A stretch of 64,000 nucleotides of DNA from Aurelia coerulea. Taxonomy: Eukaryota > Cnidaria > Scyphozoa > Semaeostomeae > Ulmaridae. Made by a program: the position numbers and the translations under genes. The notes beneath the pieces are model-generated. The model was not told the DNA's origin, made no database searches, and was given only the letters and a program-made list of their open reading frames with translations. The stretch lies in NCBI GenBank assembly GCA_039566865.1, contig CM076949.1, forward strand, positions 10,393,501-10,457,500. Reading direction: 5' to 3'. This document shows, piece after piece, positions 10,300 through 21,024 of the stretch (positions within the stretch are counted from its first letter, which is position 1; the number at the start of each line of letters is the position of its first letter).

Positions 10300-11890
10300 A
10301 TAATAATGGACGATTTAAAGCTATATGGAAAAGACAAGAATCAACTGGATTCCTTGGTGCAAACAGTGCGAATATTTAGTAGTGACATCGGGATGACATT
10401 CGGTATCGAGAAATGTGCTATGGTGGAGATGAAGAGAGGAAAACTGATTGAAAGTGATGGATTAGATCTACCTGAAGGCCTGAAAATAAATTCCTTGCAA
10501 GACGAAGAAGCCTAAAAGTACCTTGGAGTATTGGAGAATGATAAAATCAAAAGCACAGAAATGAAGGACATACTCAGGCAAGAGTACTTCCGTAGAGTTA
10601 AGAAGAGCTTGAGATCCAAACTGAATGCAGGAAATATAATACAAGCGATCAAGGGCAGTATCACTAATACGATATGGGGCTGGAATCATTGATTGGAGAA
10701 AAGATGAACTGAAGGATATAGACAGAAAGACCAGAAAGTTGTTTACAATGCACAGAAGCATGCACCCCCAATCGGATGTAGACCGTTTGTACTGGAAAAG
10801 GACTGAAGGAGGGCGGGGACTTAAGAGTGTTGAAGAGGTTGTAGAATTAGAGAAAACAAGTCTTGGCTACTACCTGGAACATACAGAAGAAGTGTTACTT
10901 AAGGAGGTGGTGAGGGATGGGTTATTTACAGAGTCAGTAGAACCAAAAAGGAAAAAACAGGAAATCATGAAAAAACGGAAAGCAAACTTTGAAAAAAAGA
11001 AGCTCCATTCAGTGTTTTTCAAAGAAACAAAAGAGGTTAGGGGCGACAAGGATAGCTGGCTGTGGTTACAGAAAGGGGTACTAAAGAAAGAGACAGAAGG
11101 ATTAATACTAGCAGCACAGGAGCAGGCATTACGGGTAAACTGGATCAAGAAAATGATAGATAAACAAGATTGTTCAGCCAAATGCAGAATGTGCGATGAA
11201 CGAGACGAGACTAGCTCAAAAATGATTACAAGAAGTGCAGACATGATAAGATTGCCGCAATAATCCATTGGAACTATTGCAAGAAATTTGGTTTTGCATG
11301 CACGGAGAAATACTATGAGCATTTTGTGGAAACAAAGATGAAAGTTCTTGAAAACGATGAAGTTAAGCTGTTATGGGATTTTTCTATACAAACTGAAAAG
11401 AGAATAGAGCATAACAAGCCAGATATTGTGGTCCTAGATAAGAAACAGAAGTTGTGCCTCGTAATTAATGTTGCATGCCCGTTTGACACTAGAATCAAGA
11501 AAAAAGAGCAAGAAAAGATAGAATACTGCAACGACTTGAAATACGAAATCTTGAAATGTTGGAACAAAGAAGTAGATAGAGTCATGATCTTACCAATCGT
11601 CATAGGGGCTTTGGGAACTGTGACAAATAATTTAAGAAAAAACCTTGACAAGGTAGGCCTGCACCTGGGGGTTGACGCTCTTCAAAAAAGATGTCTTCTT
11701 GGAACAGCGCGCATTATCCGGAAGGTCCTCGATACAAAGTAAAGAACAAAGGAGTACTGCACAGAAGGACAGTAATAAGAAGAAGGACAGAAATGCTTCC
11801 CATCCTAGACCACGGGGAGTGGTTCGATGAGAGACATAATTCAGACAATTGGCCGGTTGTTAGATCAATACCGTGTAAAAGCAGCATAAT
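10300..11890 (+). pseudogene. 5'-truncated LINE with restriction-like endonuclease
   Basis: The sequence starts inside the reverse transcriptase, at the catalytic box (MDDLKLYGK, normally YMDD), fused to the ATA microsatellite. Pieces then run through the thumb (FGIEKCAMVEMKRGK, KYLGVLE) in several frames. A C-terminal zinc knuckle (CRMCDERDE) follows. The last 138 codons (11326-11742) are an endonuclease domain with KPDIVVLDKK, then a LVINVACP segment, a VVGALGTV-like block and LLGTARIIRKVL at the end. The layout matches non-LTR elements whose endonuclease follows the RT (R2/NeSL/HERO-like group). Stops at 10513 and about 10689, plus frameshifts near 10740 and 11230, make it inactive. The aspartate usual in the IxD/VxD endonuclease position reads Asn (VIN). 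The 3' tail ends in ATA repeats. Confidence 0.8.
11326..11742 (+). pseudogene. Endonuclease (RLE) domain of the truncated LINE
   Basis: This is the longest open stretch of the dead LINE, 138 codons, equivalent to the PD-(D/E)xK-like endonuclease that nicks target DNA for target-primed reverse transcription. PD is present in KPDIVV, but the second acidic position reads asparagine. A sister fragment at 51545-51912 keeps aspartate there (IVDIAVPAD). It ends at TAA 11740. Confidence 0.75.
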
Positions 11891-11894
11891 AATA

Positions 11895-12130
11895 ATAATA
11901 ATTTATTTATTTACAGTTGGTGGGAGCAATAGTTTTAAAGAAAACTAATAAATACCAACTATTTACAATACAAAGTTCAAACATAATATAAACGTAAAAT
12001 ATATACATGAATCTATGTACACATCATCTGCAGATGTTGCAACTGCAAGTGTCTCCTTTCGAGCTCTTAATCATATTTTTGAATTGCTCTGCGTTTTGAG
12101 CAGCTTTTATCGTGTCAGATATCACCAGTC
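11895..12130 (-). pseudogene. CR1-type LINE 3' end with zinc knuckle
   Basis: The minus strand encodes ISDTIKAAQNAEQFKNM and, further on, GDTCSCNICR followed by a stop. Next come a 3' UTR with repeated TATTTAC-type words and an ATA/TTTA tail. This is the same C-terminal layout as the LINEs ending CNCRIC at 23804 and 13140. The fragment stops abruptly at the start of the repeat at 12135. Confidence 0.75.
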
Positions 12131-12134
12131 TATG

Positions 12135-12474
12135 CGATGATAACAACCTCCATTTTGGCAAAAAGCAACGCGAAGCGCTGTCTTCTCGACAGGGCGACCA
12201 AGGGCACCGACAATTCCGAAGACTACCGAAAATGTTACCGAAAACTCAAAAATTTACGCGGGAAATTTAAATGAGCCAATCACAGCCGAGCAGCCCCGAA
12301 TGCTGCAATCTGATTGTAACGTCAGGAACTTGACGTGAAAACGAGTTTTTGCCCTGATTTTGAGTTAGTTTGATTATGAGTCGCTGTTTGAGAGAGCGAT
12401 TCCATTGAATTCAATTGATAATAATTCTACTCAATAGCGAGCGAAAACTAGGGACGAACTGTAATAAGTCTAAG
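12135..12474. repeat. 340-bp dispersed repeat, copy 1
   Basis: Starts TGCGATGATAACAACCTCC and ends GAACTGTAATAAGTCTA. A copy about 90 percent similar lies at 36048-36394. Both copies abut CR1 LINE sequence. It contains CCAATCACAGCC and GACGTGAAAAC. It could be a solo LTR, a SINE-like unit or a MITE; no TG...CA ends or clear duplications support a class. Confidence 0.7.
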
Positions 12475-12552
12475 TCAAAGTCAAAATGGTCTATTGATAT
12501 CAAAGGAAATTTCGAGGGCATCAACTCTCGCAAATTACATATCTTAAGGTTG

Positions 12553-12701
12553 ATTTCCAGTCAGTGGAATTTTCCGAGCGGGCGGAATTTCTATTGTATG
12601 CGAGAGAAAAAGTCGCTCTTGCATTGAATAGAAAGCTACGGCTGAGCGACCTTTTATTGTCTATAATTCCGCCCGCTCGGAAAATTCCACTGACTGGAAA
12701 T
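12553..12701. mobile_element. 149-bp hairpin MITE, copy 1
   Basis: Perfect inverted ends of about 37 bp, starting ATTTCCAGTCAGTGGAATTT and covering a CGAGCGGGCGGAA core, enclose about 75 bp. A second copy, with a damaged right end, is at 16921-17060 in the same orientation. Confidence 0.85.
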
Positions 12702-12759
12702 TTACGGTGGCCCATACGTGCCATCTGGTTTATAGTTTTGCGACTGGTTTATAGCATAG

Positions 12760-13866
12760 GTTCCAAATGTTTATCTCGGCGTAAAAAGGTGGGTGTAAAA
12801 TTCAATGACCTATTTCTTCTGATTGAATGGCTTGAAAGAAACTTTTTATTATTATTATTATTATTATTATCAATTTATTTAAAGTAGGCCTACATATATA
12901 TATATACATACAAGACATATATACATATAGATACAATAGCTATAACTAAGAGCTAATTCAAGCCTACGATCTAAAAAAGTAAAATTTGTAAGAAAAAAGG
13001 AAAAAATAAATAAAATTCCGAATGATTAAATACAGATACATTTTACAGATTTTTACAATGCTTTTAATATTTACAATGTTTTCTTACTTTTTTTTTCGGT
13101 AAATACAGCAGAAAATTTAATATCAGCTCAAGAACCCAACCTGTGCCACGAAAGGTCTGCATATTCTACAATTACATTCCTCTCCCCTCCAGGTTTTGAT
13201 TTTCCTTTTGAAACTGGGGAGAGTATCTGACTGTTTTAGGTCATTGGGAAGTGCCTGCCATAATCTACACCCAAGGAACGATATTGTCTCTAAGCCATAG
13301 CACGTAGTGCGTGCTTGTGGCAAGGATAGGTTATGGCAGCCTCTTAACCCATAAGAAACCTGTTTTTCAACGAAAATGTCCTTCATGAAGCTGGGATTAA
13401 GGCTCAATTTATAAGGCTCAATAAGGCTTTTAGATACTTATCTATAATCCTACCGTTGGACTTTTCAGAAATTCTGAATATTTCTCTAAATTACAGCGTA
13501 TCTTACAGTTCAACTCATTTGAGGATGTGACGTCATCAAATTTCTAAATCATGAACCAGACGAGTGACAGACTTTTGCTTGATACCATATTGTAGACATC
13601 CATAAACTATGGTTTTCTTCAAAATTATTTCATGCTGCGTCAAACAGTTTAGAAACTACGATGGTTTTACGTTTTTTCGAACATTTTTCTTTAATTCTTG
13701 AAAAAGACGAAAACCACTCTAATTCTGAAAATATTGAAGATTTCAGAAAATTCCAACGGTAGAATTATAGAGAATTAGCCTAAGTTTCTTTGAAGTCATT
13801 CAGTTCAAAGAAATAGGTCACTCAATTTTACACCAGCCTTTTTAAAGATTTGGAACCTATGCTCTG
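12760..13866. repeat. Inner inverted pair around a LINE fragment
   Basis: 12760-12842 (AGGTTCCAAATG, GTGTAAAATTCAATGACC, CTTGAAAGAAAC) is inverted at about 13783-13866. The enclosed DNA is a LINE 3' end plus about 330 bp without features. Confidence 0.7.
12843..13415 (-). pseudogene. CR1-type LINE 3' fragment
   Basis: The minus-strand frame 13123-13407 includes YGLETISFLGCRLWQALP and SFKRKIKTWRGEE followed by CNCRICR. This is the C-terminal tail shared by the LINEs at 23804 and 36700. The 3' UTR runs to an ATA tail at 12843. Truncated 5' with no RT core left. Confidence 0.75.
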
Positions 13867-14335
13867 GTTTATAGTTTTGTGACGACTTTTGTGACGACTT
13901 TTGTGACGAGTTTTGTGACGAGTTTTCTCCAGGGGGCAAACTGTTTATTACATTCTCGAAGGAATAATAGAGACTCAATAGGATCCATTGTATTCTATTA
14001 TAAATTTTACCCCCTGAAATCACAACATTTCCTCTCTGGTTTATAGTTTTGCGACTGGTTTATAGTTTTGCGACGCGACTGGTTTAAAGTTTTGCGACTG
14101 GGTTATAGTTTTGTGACGACTTTTGTGACGACTTTTGTGGCGAGTTCGTTCCAGGGGGCAAGCTGCTTATTACATTATCCAAGGAACAATAGAGACTCAA
14201 TAGGATCCAATGTATTCTATTAAAAAATTTTACCCCCTGAAATCACAACATTTCCTCTCTGGTTTATAGTTTTGCGACTGGTTTATAGTTTTGCGACTGG
14301 TTTATAGTTTTGTGACGACTTTGTGACGAGTTTCT
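13862..14335. repeat. Minisatellite arrays, left arm
   Basis: Runs of a 19-bp unit (CTGGTTTATAGTTTTGCGA) and an 11-bp unit (TTTTGTGACGA) are separated by two copies of a CAGGGGGCAA...CCCCCTGAAATCACAACA block. They are inverted in the right arm. Confidence 0.85.
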
Positions 14336-14377
14336 TCCGAAGCCACATGTTTTATTATTCAAAATGGCGGAGCATTA

Positions 14378-14540
14378 CAGTAAAAGCTCTATCAAGACAA
14401 TGATATACTAGCCTGCGTGCAAACTCAACTCCAGAGTGGGGCTTAATAGGGAGGGGGATTATTTAAGATTTTGGCTAAGAGGGAAGGGGCTTATAGAGAG
14501 GGGTTTGATAGAGAGGGGGGAGGTAAATAGAGCTTTTACG
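14378..14540. mobile_element. TA-flanked MITE, copy 1
   Basis: Starts CAGTAAAAGCTCTATCAAG and ends AGAGCTTTTACG, with TA on the left and ATA on the right. The interior has AGGGAGGGGG and AGAGAGGGG blocks. TA target and short inverted ends suggest Tc1/mariner-type mobilisation. Confidence 0.65.
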
Positions 14541-14729
14541 ATACTTGCCGGTGGACCAAAGTTGGTTGTCTAAAGAACTTTCTCACTTGAAAAGTGTACT
14601 TAGATGTTTTCAGAACAAAAATATTTGACAGTTTTTGATGGATTTTTCTTGGAAGCAAAGGATTTTTGCAAAAGCTTTTTTTAGAGTGAGATACCCCTCG
14701 GAAAGAAATGAAAATAAAATATAATTTTG

Positions 14730-15326
14730 TTGAGGATGTTGAGAATTTTCTTCAGTTACTTTTTCCTAGTACTGGGGCTTCATCATGCTTAGTTGTGTCG
14801 GGGTATCCGCGCACCCATGTAGCTTATCTGTTCTTTATCTGTCGTTAGACAACACTTGGTAAAGATGCAGCAAGAACACAACAGGACTAATTATGGTACT
14901 TACTTTGGAAGCTACAAAATATGTTTTGACGTCAGGAAACTTCATGCTGATGAACTGTCCCAGGGCATTTTTTAACATACTCAGTGGTGGGGGAATTGCC
15001 CCACCAGGCCCTATGACATCCCCCATCATTGACAAGCAAAATGCTACTTTTACCCCAAATGCCTAGGCCACTGTGGGGCCCTTTCCAAAGAACGAACATA
15101 ATGCAAAATGTGATTAAATGTGCTGGCAAATAGAAACAGAATATTCCGTTTTCTATCATCATATGATGTTTTGGTTAAATCGCTCCACTACTAAGCCTGG
15201 AACCCTAAAGACTCAATCCTAAACGATAATTCGGTATCAAAACAGCGTGATCATAATGTCATAAACATTTTGCAAAATCTAATAAATTGCAAACAACGCA
15301 AATATTTAAACTTCTCTTAGCTAATG
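14730..15326. other. No gene seen (foldback spacer)
   Basis: Central spacer of the foldback element. Only short ORFs, no domains and no repeats shared with other parts of the window were noticed. Confidence 0.5.
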
Positions 15327-15590
15327 CAGTGGCGTGGCCACGGGGGGGGGGGGGGGGGGTAATGGGCGGCAATTGCACCCCCACTTTTGTCGAAAGATGG
15401 TCCTCGAGATTTCTTTAAAACCGAAGAGAAAATAGCTGTGTATAGGTTGGGTAAGAATTTTCCGAGAAATGTCAAATCTTTCATTTTAGCACTAGCATGC
15501 ATGATATCGGGAAATGTATTCTAAGCCAAAGTAAAGGATCTTTTTTCAAAAATTTTCCTCGTGCCCTGATTCATATGAACTGTCCTCTAT
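15327..15590. mobile_element. Truncated hAT-type element
   Basis: The left end CAGTGGCGTGGCCAC is followed by a G-tract, then DNA closely matching 57630-57840 (for example CACTTTTGTCGAAAGATGG and TATAGGTTGGGTAAGAATTT). The match ends near GATTCATA, so the right end is missing. Confidence 0.75.
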
Positions 15591-15935
15591 TGTTCTGACC
15601 TTAGTTACTGTTTAGTTACTGGAATTTCATGCATCGGCAAGCCTCCATGACCCTGATTTCTCAGGATATAGCAAATTAGCGCAAAACGAAACTGTAGTAC
15701 TAGGAAAAAATAACTGAAGAAACTGTTTATTTTTGACGAAGGAAATTCTCAATATATTTATATTTATTTTCATTCCTTTCTGAGGAGCATTTCACTCTCA
15801 AAAAGCTTTGGCGCCTTTTATTTTCAATAAAAATCCATCAAAAACTGTAAAAATATTTTTGTTCTGAAAAAATCTAGTACGCTTTTTCGGGTGAGAACGT
15901 TCTTTAGACAACCAACCTTGGTCCCTCGGAAAGTA

Positions 15936-16181
15936 CCGTAAAAGCTTTATTCAGCCCCCCTCTCTCGATTAAACCCCTCTCTAATAAGCCCCATCCCTCT
16001 TAGCCAAAATCTTAAATAATCCCTCCCCCTCTCTATTAAGCCAGACTCTTAAAAAGTTATCATATACGGTATATCATTGTCATTTAATTTTTTGAATAAA
16101 GCCCCCTCTCTTCTAATCCCCCCTCTGGAATGTCCAAAATTAAATAAGCCCCCCCCCCGGAGCTTGATAGAGCTTTTACGG
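15936..16181. mobile_element. TA-flanked MITE, copy 2
   Basis: Starts CCGTAAAAGCTTTATTC and ends GATAGAGCTTTTACGG, with TA at 15934-15935 and 16182-16183. It is the inverted partner of the copy at 14378 and rich in CCCCTCTCTAATAAG. Confidence 0.75.
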
Positions 16182-16234
16182 TAATGCTCCGCCATTTTGA
16201 AAAGTAAAACGTGTGGCTTCGACAGTGCCCCCTG

Positions 16235-16885
16235 GAAGGAACTCGTCACAAAAGTCGTCACAAAAGTCGTCACAAAACTATAAACCAGTCGCAAAACTAT
16301 AAACCAGTCGCAAAACTATAAACCAGTCGCAAAACTATAAACCAGAGAGGAAATGTTGTGATTTCAGGGGGTGAAATTTACAATAGAATACAATGCATGC
16401 TATTGAGACTAGATTGTTCCCTTGAGAATGTAATGAGCGACAGTGCCCCCTGGAAGAAACTCGTCTGAAAGTCGTCAGAAAAGTCGTCAGAAAAGTCGTC
16501 AGAAAAGTCGTCACAAAACTATAAAACAGTCGCAAAACTATAAACCAGATAAGAAATATTGTGATTTCAGGGGGTAAAATTGATATTAGAATACAATAGA
16601 TCCTATTGAGTCTCTATTGTTCCTTGGATAATGTAAAAAGCAGCTTGCCCCCTGAAAGAAACTCGTCAAAAAAGTCGTCAGAAAAGTCGTCACAAAACTA
16701 TAAACCAGTCGCAAAACTATAAACCAGTCGCTAAACTATAAACCAGTCGCAAAACTATAAACCAGTCGCAAAACTATAAACCAGTAATAAGCAGCTTGCC
16801 CCCTGGAAGAAACTCGTCAGAAAAGTCGTCAGAAAAGTCGTCACAAAACTATAAACCAGTCGCAAAACTATAAACCAGATGGCAC
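16235..16885. repeat. Minisatellite arrays, right arm
   Basis: Inverted versions of the left-arm units: TATAAACCAGTCGCAAAAC (19 bp) and AAAGTCGTCAC/AGAAAAGTCGTC (11 bp). They occur in four clusters separated by blocks containing GCAGCTTGCCCCCTG. Confidence 0.85.
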
Positions 16886-16920
16886 GTATGGGCCACCCTA
16901 GAAATTAGCCTTTAAGGCTG

Positions 16921-17060
16921 ATTTCCAGTCACTGGAATTTTCCGAGCTGGCGGAATTTCTATTGTATGCGAGAGAAAAAATCGCTCAGGAATTGAATAGA
17001 AAGTTACGGCTAAGCGACCTTTTATTGTCTTAAATTCCACCCGCTCGGAAAATTCTAGGA
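16921..17060. mobile_element. 149-bp hairpin MITE, copy 2 (right end damaged)
   Basis: Same as 12553-12701 and in the same orientation, but its right terminal repeat reads CTCGGAAAATTCTAGGAAAT and lacks the last bases. Confidence 0.8.
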
Positions 17061-17071
17061 AATTTTGCAAA

Positions 17072-17260
17072 ATGAATTGTCACTCGTTTTCGACAAAAAC
17101 GCGAACAACGCGAAAGTTTCTCCTCGCAAAAGTAAGTAGGGAGGGAAGAATTCAAGTAAGAAAAAGACCCAAGTTTCTTCTTTCTAATTTCGATGTAGAA
17201 GAAAGAACGCAGCTTACTTCAAAGATTAGATCACTGGGTGGGATTCTATACGAAAGCTCC
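17072..17260 (+). CDS. Possible BRCT-domain exon
   Basis: Reading from ATG 17072, the last 35 residues follow the start of a BRCT fold. A basic lead-in is followed by PKFLLSNFD (first strand), VEERTQLTSKIRSLGG (first helix ending in the LGG turn) and ILYESS (second strand). A GTAAGTATC splice donor follows exactly at 17261. BRCT domains bind phosphopeptides in DNA-damage proteins; which protein this belongs to cannot be told. The true exon may begin with an acceptor downstream of 17072, since basic residues upstream are less convincing. No matching downstream BRCT exon is found before the repeats at 17375. It could be a stranded exon of a real gene or a pseudogene piece. Confidence 0.38.
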
Positions 17261-17374
17261 GTAAGTATCACAAGGCCTAGCTTTAAGAAAATGTGCTGTC
17301 AGCACTGTTTTCTCTGGCTGACGTGACACGTGCTGACGAGATTGCGTGTTCCTATAAAACCTTTAGGGTAAGAC

Positions 17375-18540
17375 GGGGTAAAGTGAACTACGGGGTAAAG
17401 TGAACTACTCAGAACATTCGCGCTTCTCTCCAAAAGTAAACATGCAATGATAAAACGTGATTTATGCCCAATGCTTTGGTACATTGGCTCACAGAAAATG
17501 AAAACATTTTTGCAAAATAGTTCTTCCTGTTGTTGCAAAAAATCCCTTTACCCGAGGCAGTAAAAACAACCTCGGGAAATTATGGTTTATAGGTTTGGGC
17601 TCCTATCTTTGGTCTTAATTTTTTACCCCTAGACGAAATTCATTTCTATAATTGTTTTGATCGATTGGAAGCACATGCCATGTGTTTACTTTTTCCAAAA
17701 GAAAAGGGCCAAGAAAGACTTTTTTGTCAGCTAACATAATACTTTAAAAGATCTACCGTTCAGTCGATATTTTGCTTCGACCGGGGTAAAGTGAACTACC
17801 CATGATTTTTTATTTTCTCATATGAACATTAAGTCAGATGAAGAAAACCTATTTCATCTCATTTGCTTAATAATTCTGCCTTCAGAAAATCATAATTTGC
17901 AGGACAATTTTTTGCTCTGATGACACAGAAATATATTCTGATACCAGCTCCCTGAAAAACCTCCAAAAATTTGACAGCCTAAGTTTGACCTTCATTCAAA
18001 AATGCGGTTACTGATCTAAGAATTTCATTGGGATTTGATGAAGCAAGTATACCTATCAACATAGAAAGGATAAATGGCCATCACTGTGAAATTAGAATTT
18101 ATTGATAATTGTCATAGATTTATAACTATTTTTGGTTTTATTTTTGGGTGGAGGTTTCAGGGCAAAGTGAACTACTTTGAAAATAGTGTTTCTCTTCGTG
18201 GTGATTTGGTATTCATATGTAATATAGTATTTTCCAAGTATATTCCCATTATTGTTCATCGAATTGTATTCAGGTCTTGCAATCTGACTCGAATTTGTGA
18301 ATTTAACAATAGTTTCTGGTTGATATTTCATCTGCAAAGATCGTTCTCAACGTAGGTCACCGTTTATTTTTTTTAAATATCACTTTTGTGAAATTTTTGG
18401 GTTTATTTCGATTTTGCATGCAAAGAACTCCTTAGAGTTGCAAAATAAATCATGTTTTCGGGTTTTACCAGCATCATTTTGGTTTTATCGAACAATTGCT
18501 AAGTAGTTCACTTTACCCCGGCCTGGGGTAAAGTGAACTA
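17375..18540. repeat. Element or segment with GGGGTAAAGTGAACTA motifs
   Basis: GGGGTAAAGTGAACTAC occurs twice at 17375-17408, once near 17781 and in altered form near 18160. It occurs inverted at about 18500, followed by a direct copy at about 18524. The outer inverted pair suggests a non-autonomous element of about 1.1-1.2 kb with internal motif copies. No target duplication is clear. Antiparallel ORFs at 18074-18355 have no recognisable domain. Confidence 0.55.
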
Positions 18541-18778
18541 GGCAGAGCGGTCACCAAAGAAAGCTCTTTTGTGAGACAATGGAAAAAGATTTGAAAAATA
18601 TTTTTGCTTGATAAACTGACCCAAAGACATAATGTCAAATACCACACGAGGCTAGGTCAGCCAGGTAGGGTACACGACACCGGCTGTAATACGAATCCAA
18701 ACTATACGATGTATGAGACCTAAAACACTGATCAAATCAGTAATCACAAGGAATCCTGTCACCCACGAGAACAATTAG

Positions 18779-18934
18779 GCCAAAAAGCATATAGCGAGCC
18801 TGTATAAATCAGGCTATTTTAGCCACAAGACGTTCCAGGATGTAATTTACAAAGCGAAATCAACTCGAAACTTTTGTGAATCTCCTGGGGCTCTGTGTAA
18901 GTTCTGTTATGAAATGGGCAACCTGAAAAGTGAG
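18779..18934 (+). pseudogene. Cys-rich short reading frame, 5' part
   Basis: From just after an in-frame TAG (or a possible AATTAG splice acceptor), 52 codons are open. They include SHKTFQDVIYKAKS, CESPGALCKFCYEMG and LKSE. The frame stays open across the target site of the inserted element (continuing at 21025) to a TAA at 21073-21075. The CxxC and flanking cysteines suggest a small zinc-binding module. No family recognised. It may be an exon or part of an older transposon protein. Confidence 0.35.
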
Positions 18935-21015
18935 GGCCAGGTCCATAACGCGGAACCCGCGGAAGTCGCGGAATTTTTGTTCCGCGAAGTTGAGTTCCGC
19001 GTTTTGTTCTCGCAGTATGGGACCGAAAACCAAAACGCGGAACTGGCGGAATTTTTCTTCCGCGAAGCTAATTTCCGCGCTTTGTCCTTGCAGTATAGGG
19101 CCAAAAACCAAAAGGCGGAACTCGCGGAATTTCATCTTTAAGGCCTGCCCTTCCTCCACTTGCCTACAAAGAAGTTTACTTGCATTTTATCACTTTTAAT
19201 CAACTTTTAATCGACTGTTCTTCCCATGCCAAGAGATTTGTAGCATTTTCTTAAGCAGCTACTTTCGCGTACGTTACTACGCCGTCAGCCAAATCTGCTT
19301 CGAAAATGAGTCAAAAATGGTCCGTTTAATTTCCCTCTTTCTGCAAAATCCATTGCAAATCTCAAAAACATACAGGTGAATTCAATAATTCAACTCTCTT
19401 CTGGCAAATTGAAATCGAAACAAGCTGACTTTCTCACAGGATTGAAGGCATATAAATTGAGATGAAATTTTCCACTTCGGCTCCAAGCGATAGGAGATTT
19501 GAAGGTAGGCCATTTGTTGTCATTTGCAAATGCCGTATTGCTTTGGTCTTGGACTCGATACTCGATACTTTGATCACCTGGAGCTGTGGGAGAGCTTCGA
19601 GGATAAGGATCGCGTGTCACACGAGGCAAAGAAATGTACATTGTGAGCATACGCACGCGAAATGTTAAAAATGCTATTCTTGTCCATTCCCCCACTTCCT
19701 GACCCCAATCCACTTGACAATATTTCGTAGGACTAGCTTTTGCTGGACATAATCCAATACTCTCAACAATCCTAGTCGAGGGGATTGGGGTCAGGAAGTC
19801 CACTAAAAAAAATCCATTAAAATTGATATAGCGCAGGTAAAATTCTTTGTAGGCAAGGGGAGGAAGAATAGGCCTTTTAGATGAAATTCCGCGAGTTCCG
19901 CGTTTTGGTTTTCGGCCCCATACTGCCAGGACAAAACGCGGAACTCGACTTCGCGGAACAAAAGTTCCGCGAGTTCCGCGTTTTGGTTTTTGGCCCTATG
20001 CTGCGAAAACAAAACGCAGAACTTGATTTCGCGGAACTTGTCTGTCAACATAAGAAACACTTTTTACGTTGATTTTGGTCGATTAAACCAAAGTTTCTTT
20101 CCTTTATATACAACTGGGATGGGATACAACTAAGTAGCGATGTAGTTTTGCTGTTCAGCTGAGCGACAAACAATATTTCGCAGACCTCTGTTTTATTGGG
20201 CATAAATAATTCAATACTCTCGACAATCCTAGTCAAGGGGATTGGGGTCAGGAAGTGGGGGAATGGACAAGAATAGCATTTTTAACATTTCGTGTGCGTA
20301 TGCTCACAATGTACATTTCTTTGCCTCATGTGACACGCGATCCTTATCCTCGAAGCTCTCCCACAGCTCCAGGTGATCAAAGTATCGAGTATCGAGTCCA
20401 AGACCAAAGCAATACGGCATTTGCAAATGACAACAAATGGCCTACCTACAAATCTCCTATCGCTTGGAGCCGAAGTGGAAAATTTCATCTCAATTTATAT
20501 GCCTTCAATCCTGGGAGAAAGTCAGTTTGTTTCGATTTCAATTTGCCAGAAGAGAGTTGACTTATTGAATTCACCTGTATGTTTTTGAGATTTGCAATGG
20601 ATTTTGCAGAAAGAGGGAAATTAATCGGACCATTTTTGACTCATTTTCGAAGTAGATTTGGCTGACGGCGTAGTAACATACGTGAAAGTAGCTGCTGAAG
20701 AAAATGCTACAAATCTCTTGGCATGGGAAGAACAGTCGATTAAAAGTTGATTAAAAGTGATAAAATGCAAGTAAACTTCTTTGTAGGCAAGTGGAGGAAG
20801 AGCAGGCCTTATAGATGAAATTCCGCGAGTTCCGCGTTTTGGTTTTTGGCCATATACCGCGAGGAAAAAGCGCGGAACTTAGCTTCGCGGAAGAAAAATT
20901 CCGCCAGTTCCGCGTTTTGGTTTTCGGCCCCATACTGCGAGAACAAAACGCGGAGCTCAACTTCGCGGAATAAAAATTCCGCGACTTCCGCGGGTTCCGC
21001 GTTATGGACCTGGCC
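18935..21015. mobile_element. 2.1-kb foldback element, GGCCAGGTC ends
   Basis: The 2081-bp element begins GGCCAGGTCCATAACGCGG and ends with the complement. AAAAGTGAG is duplicated exactly at 18926-18934 and 21016-21024 (9 bp). The arms are about 760 bp (18935-19690 and 20250-21015) and nearly identical inverted. They carry clusters of CGCGGAACT/AGTTCCGCG words and long non-coding DNA. The middle (19690-20250) holds a further hairpin (CTTCCTGACCCCAATCC / inverse at 19690-19800) and an extra copy of the CGCGGAA block at 19870-20040. No transposase. A 9-bp duplication and GG...CC ends fit Mutator-like foldback elements. Confidence 0.88.
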
Positions 21016-21024
21016 AAAAGTGAG

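Larger units (their letters stand above)
12703..16905. mobile_element. Large foldback element with minisatellite arms
   Basis: The left end (GGTGGCCCATACGTGCCATC) is inverted at the right end (GATGGCACGTATGGGCCACC). Further pairs run inward: the TTTATAGTTTTG and GTGACGAC arrays; GAAGCCACATG with GGCGGAGCATTAC against its complement near 16185-16225; and the 14550-14720 / 15780-15945 block (GGTTGTCTAAAGAAC; AAAATCCATCAAAAACTG). The spacer is about 14730-15780. It sits between two direct copies of the 149-bp hairpin MITE. A 6-bp GAAATT match flanks it, but this may be part of the MITE end. No transposase. Confidence 0.7.
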
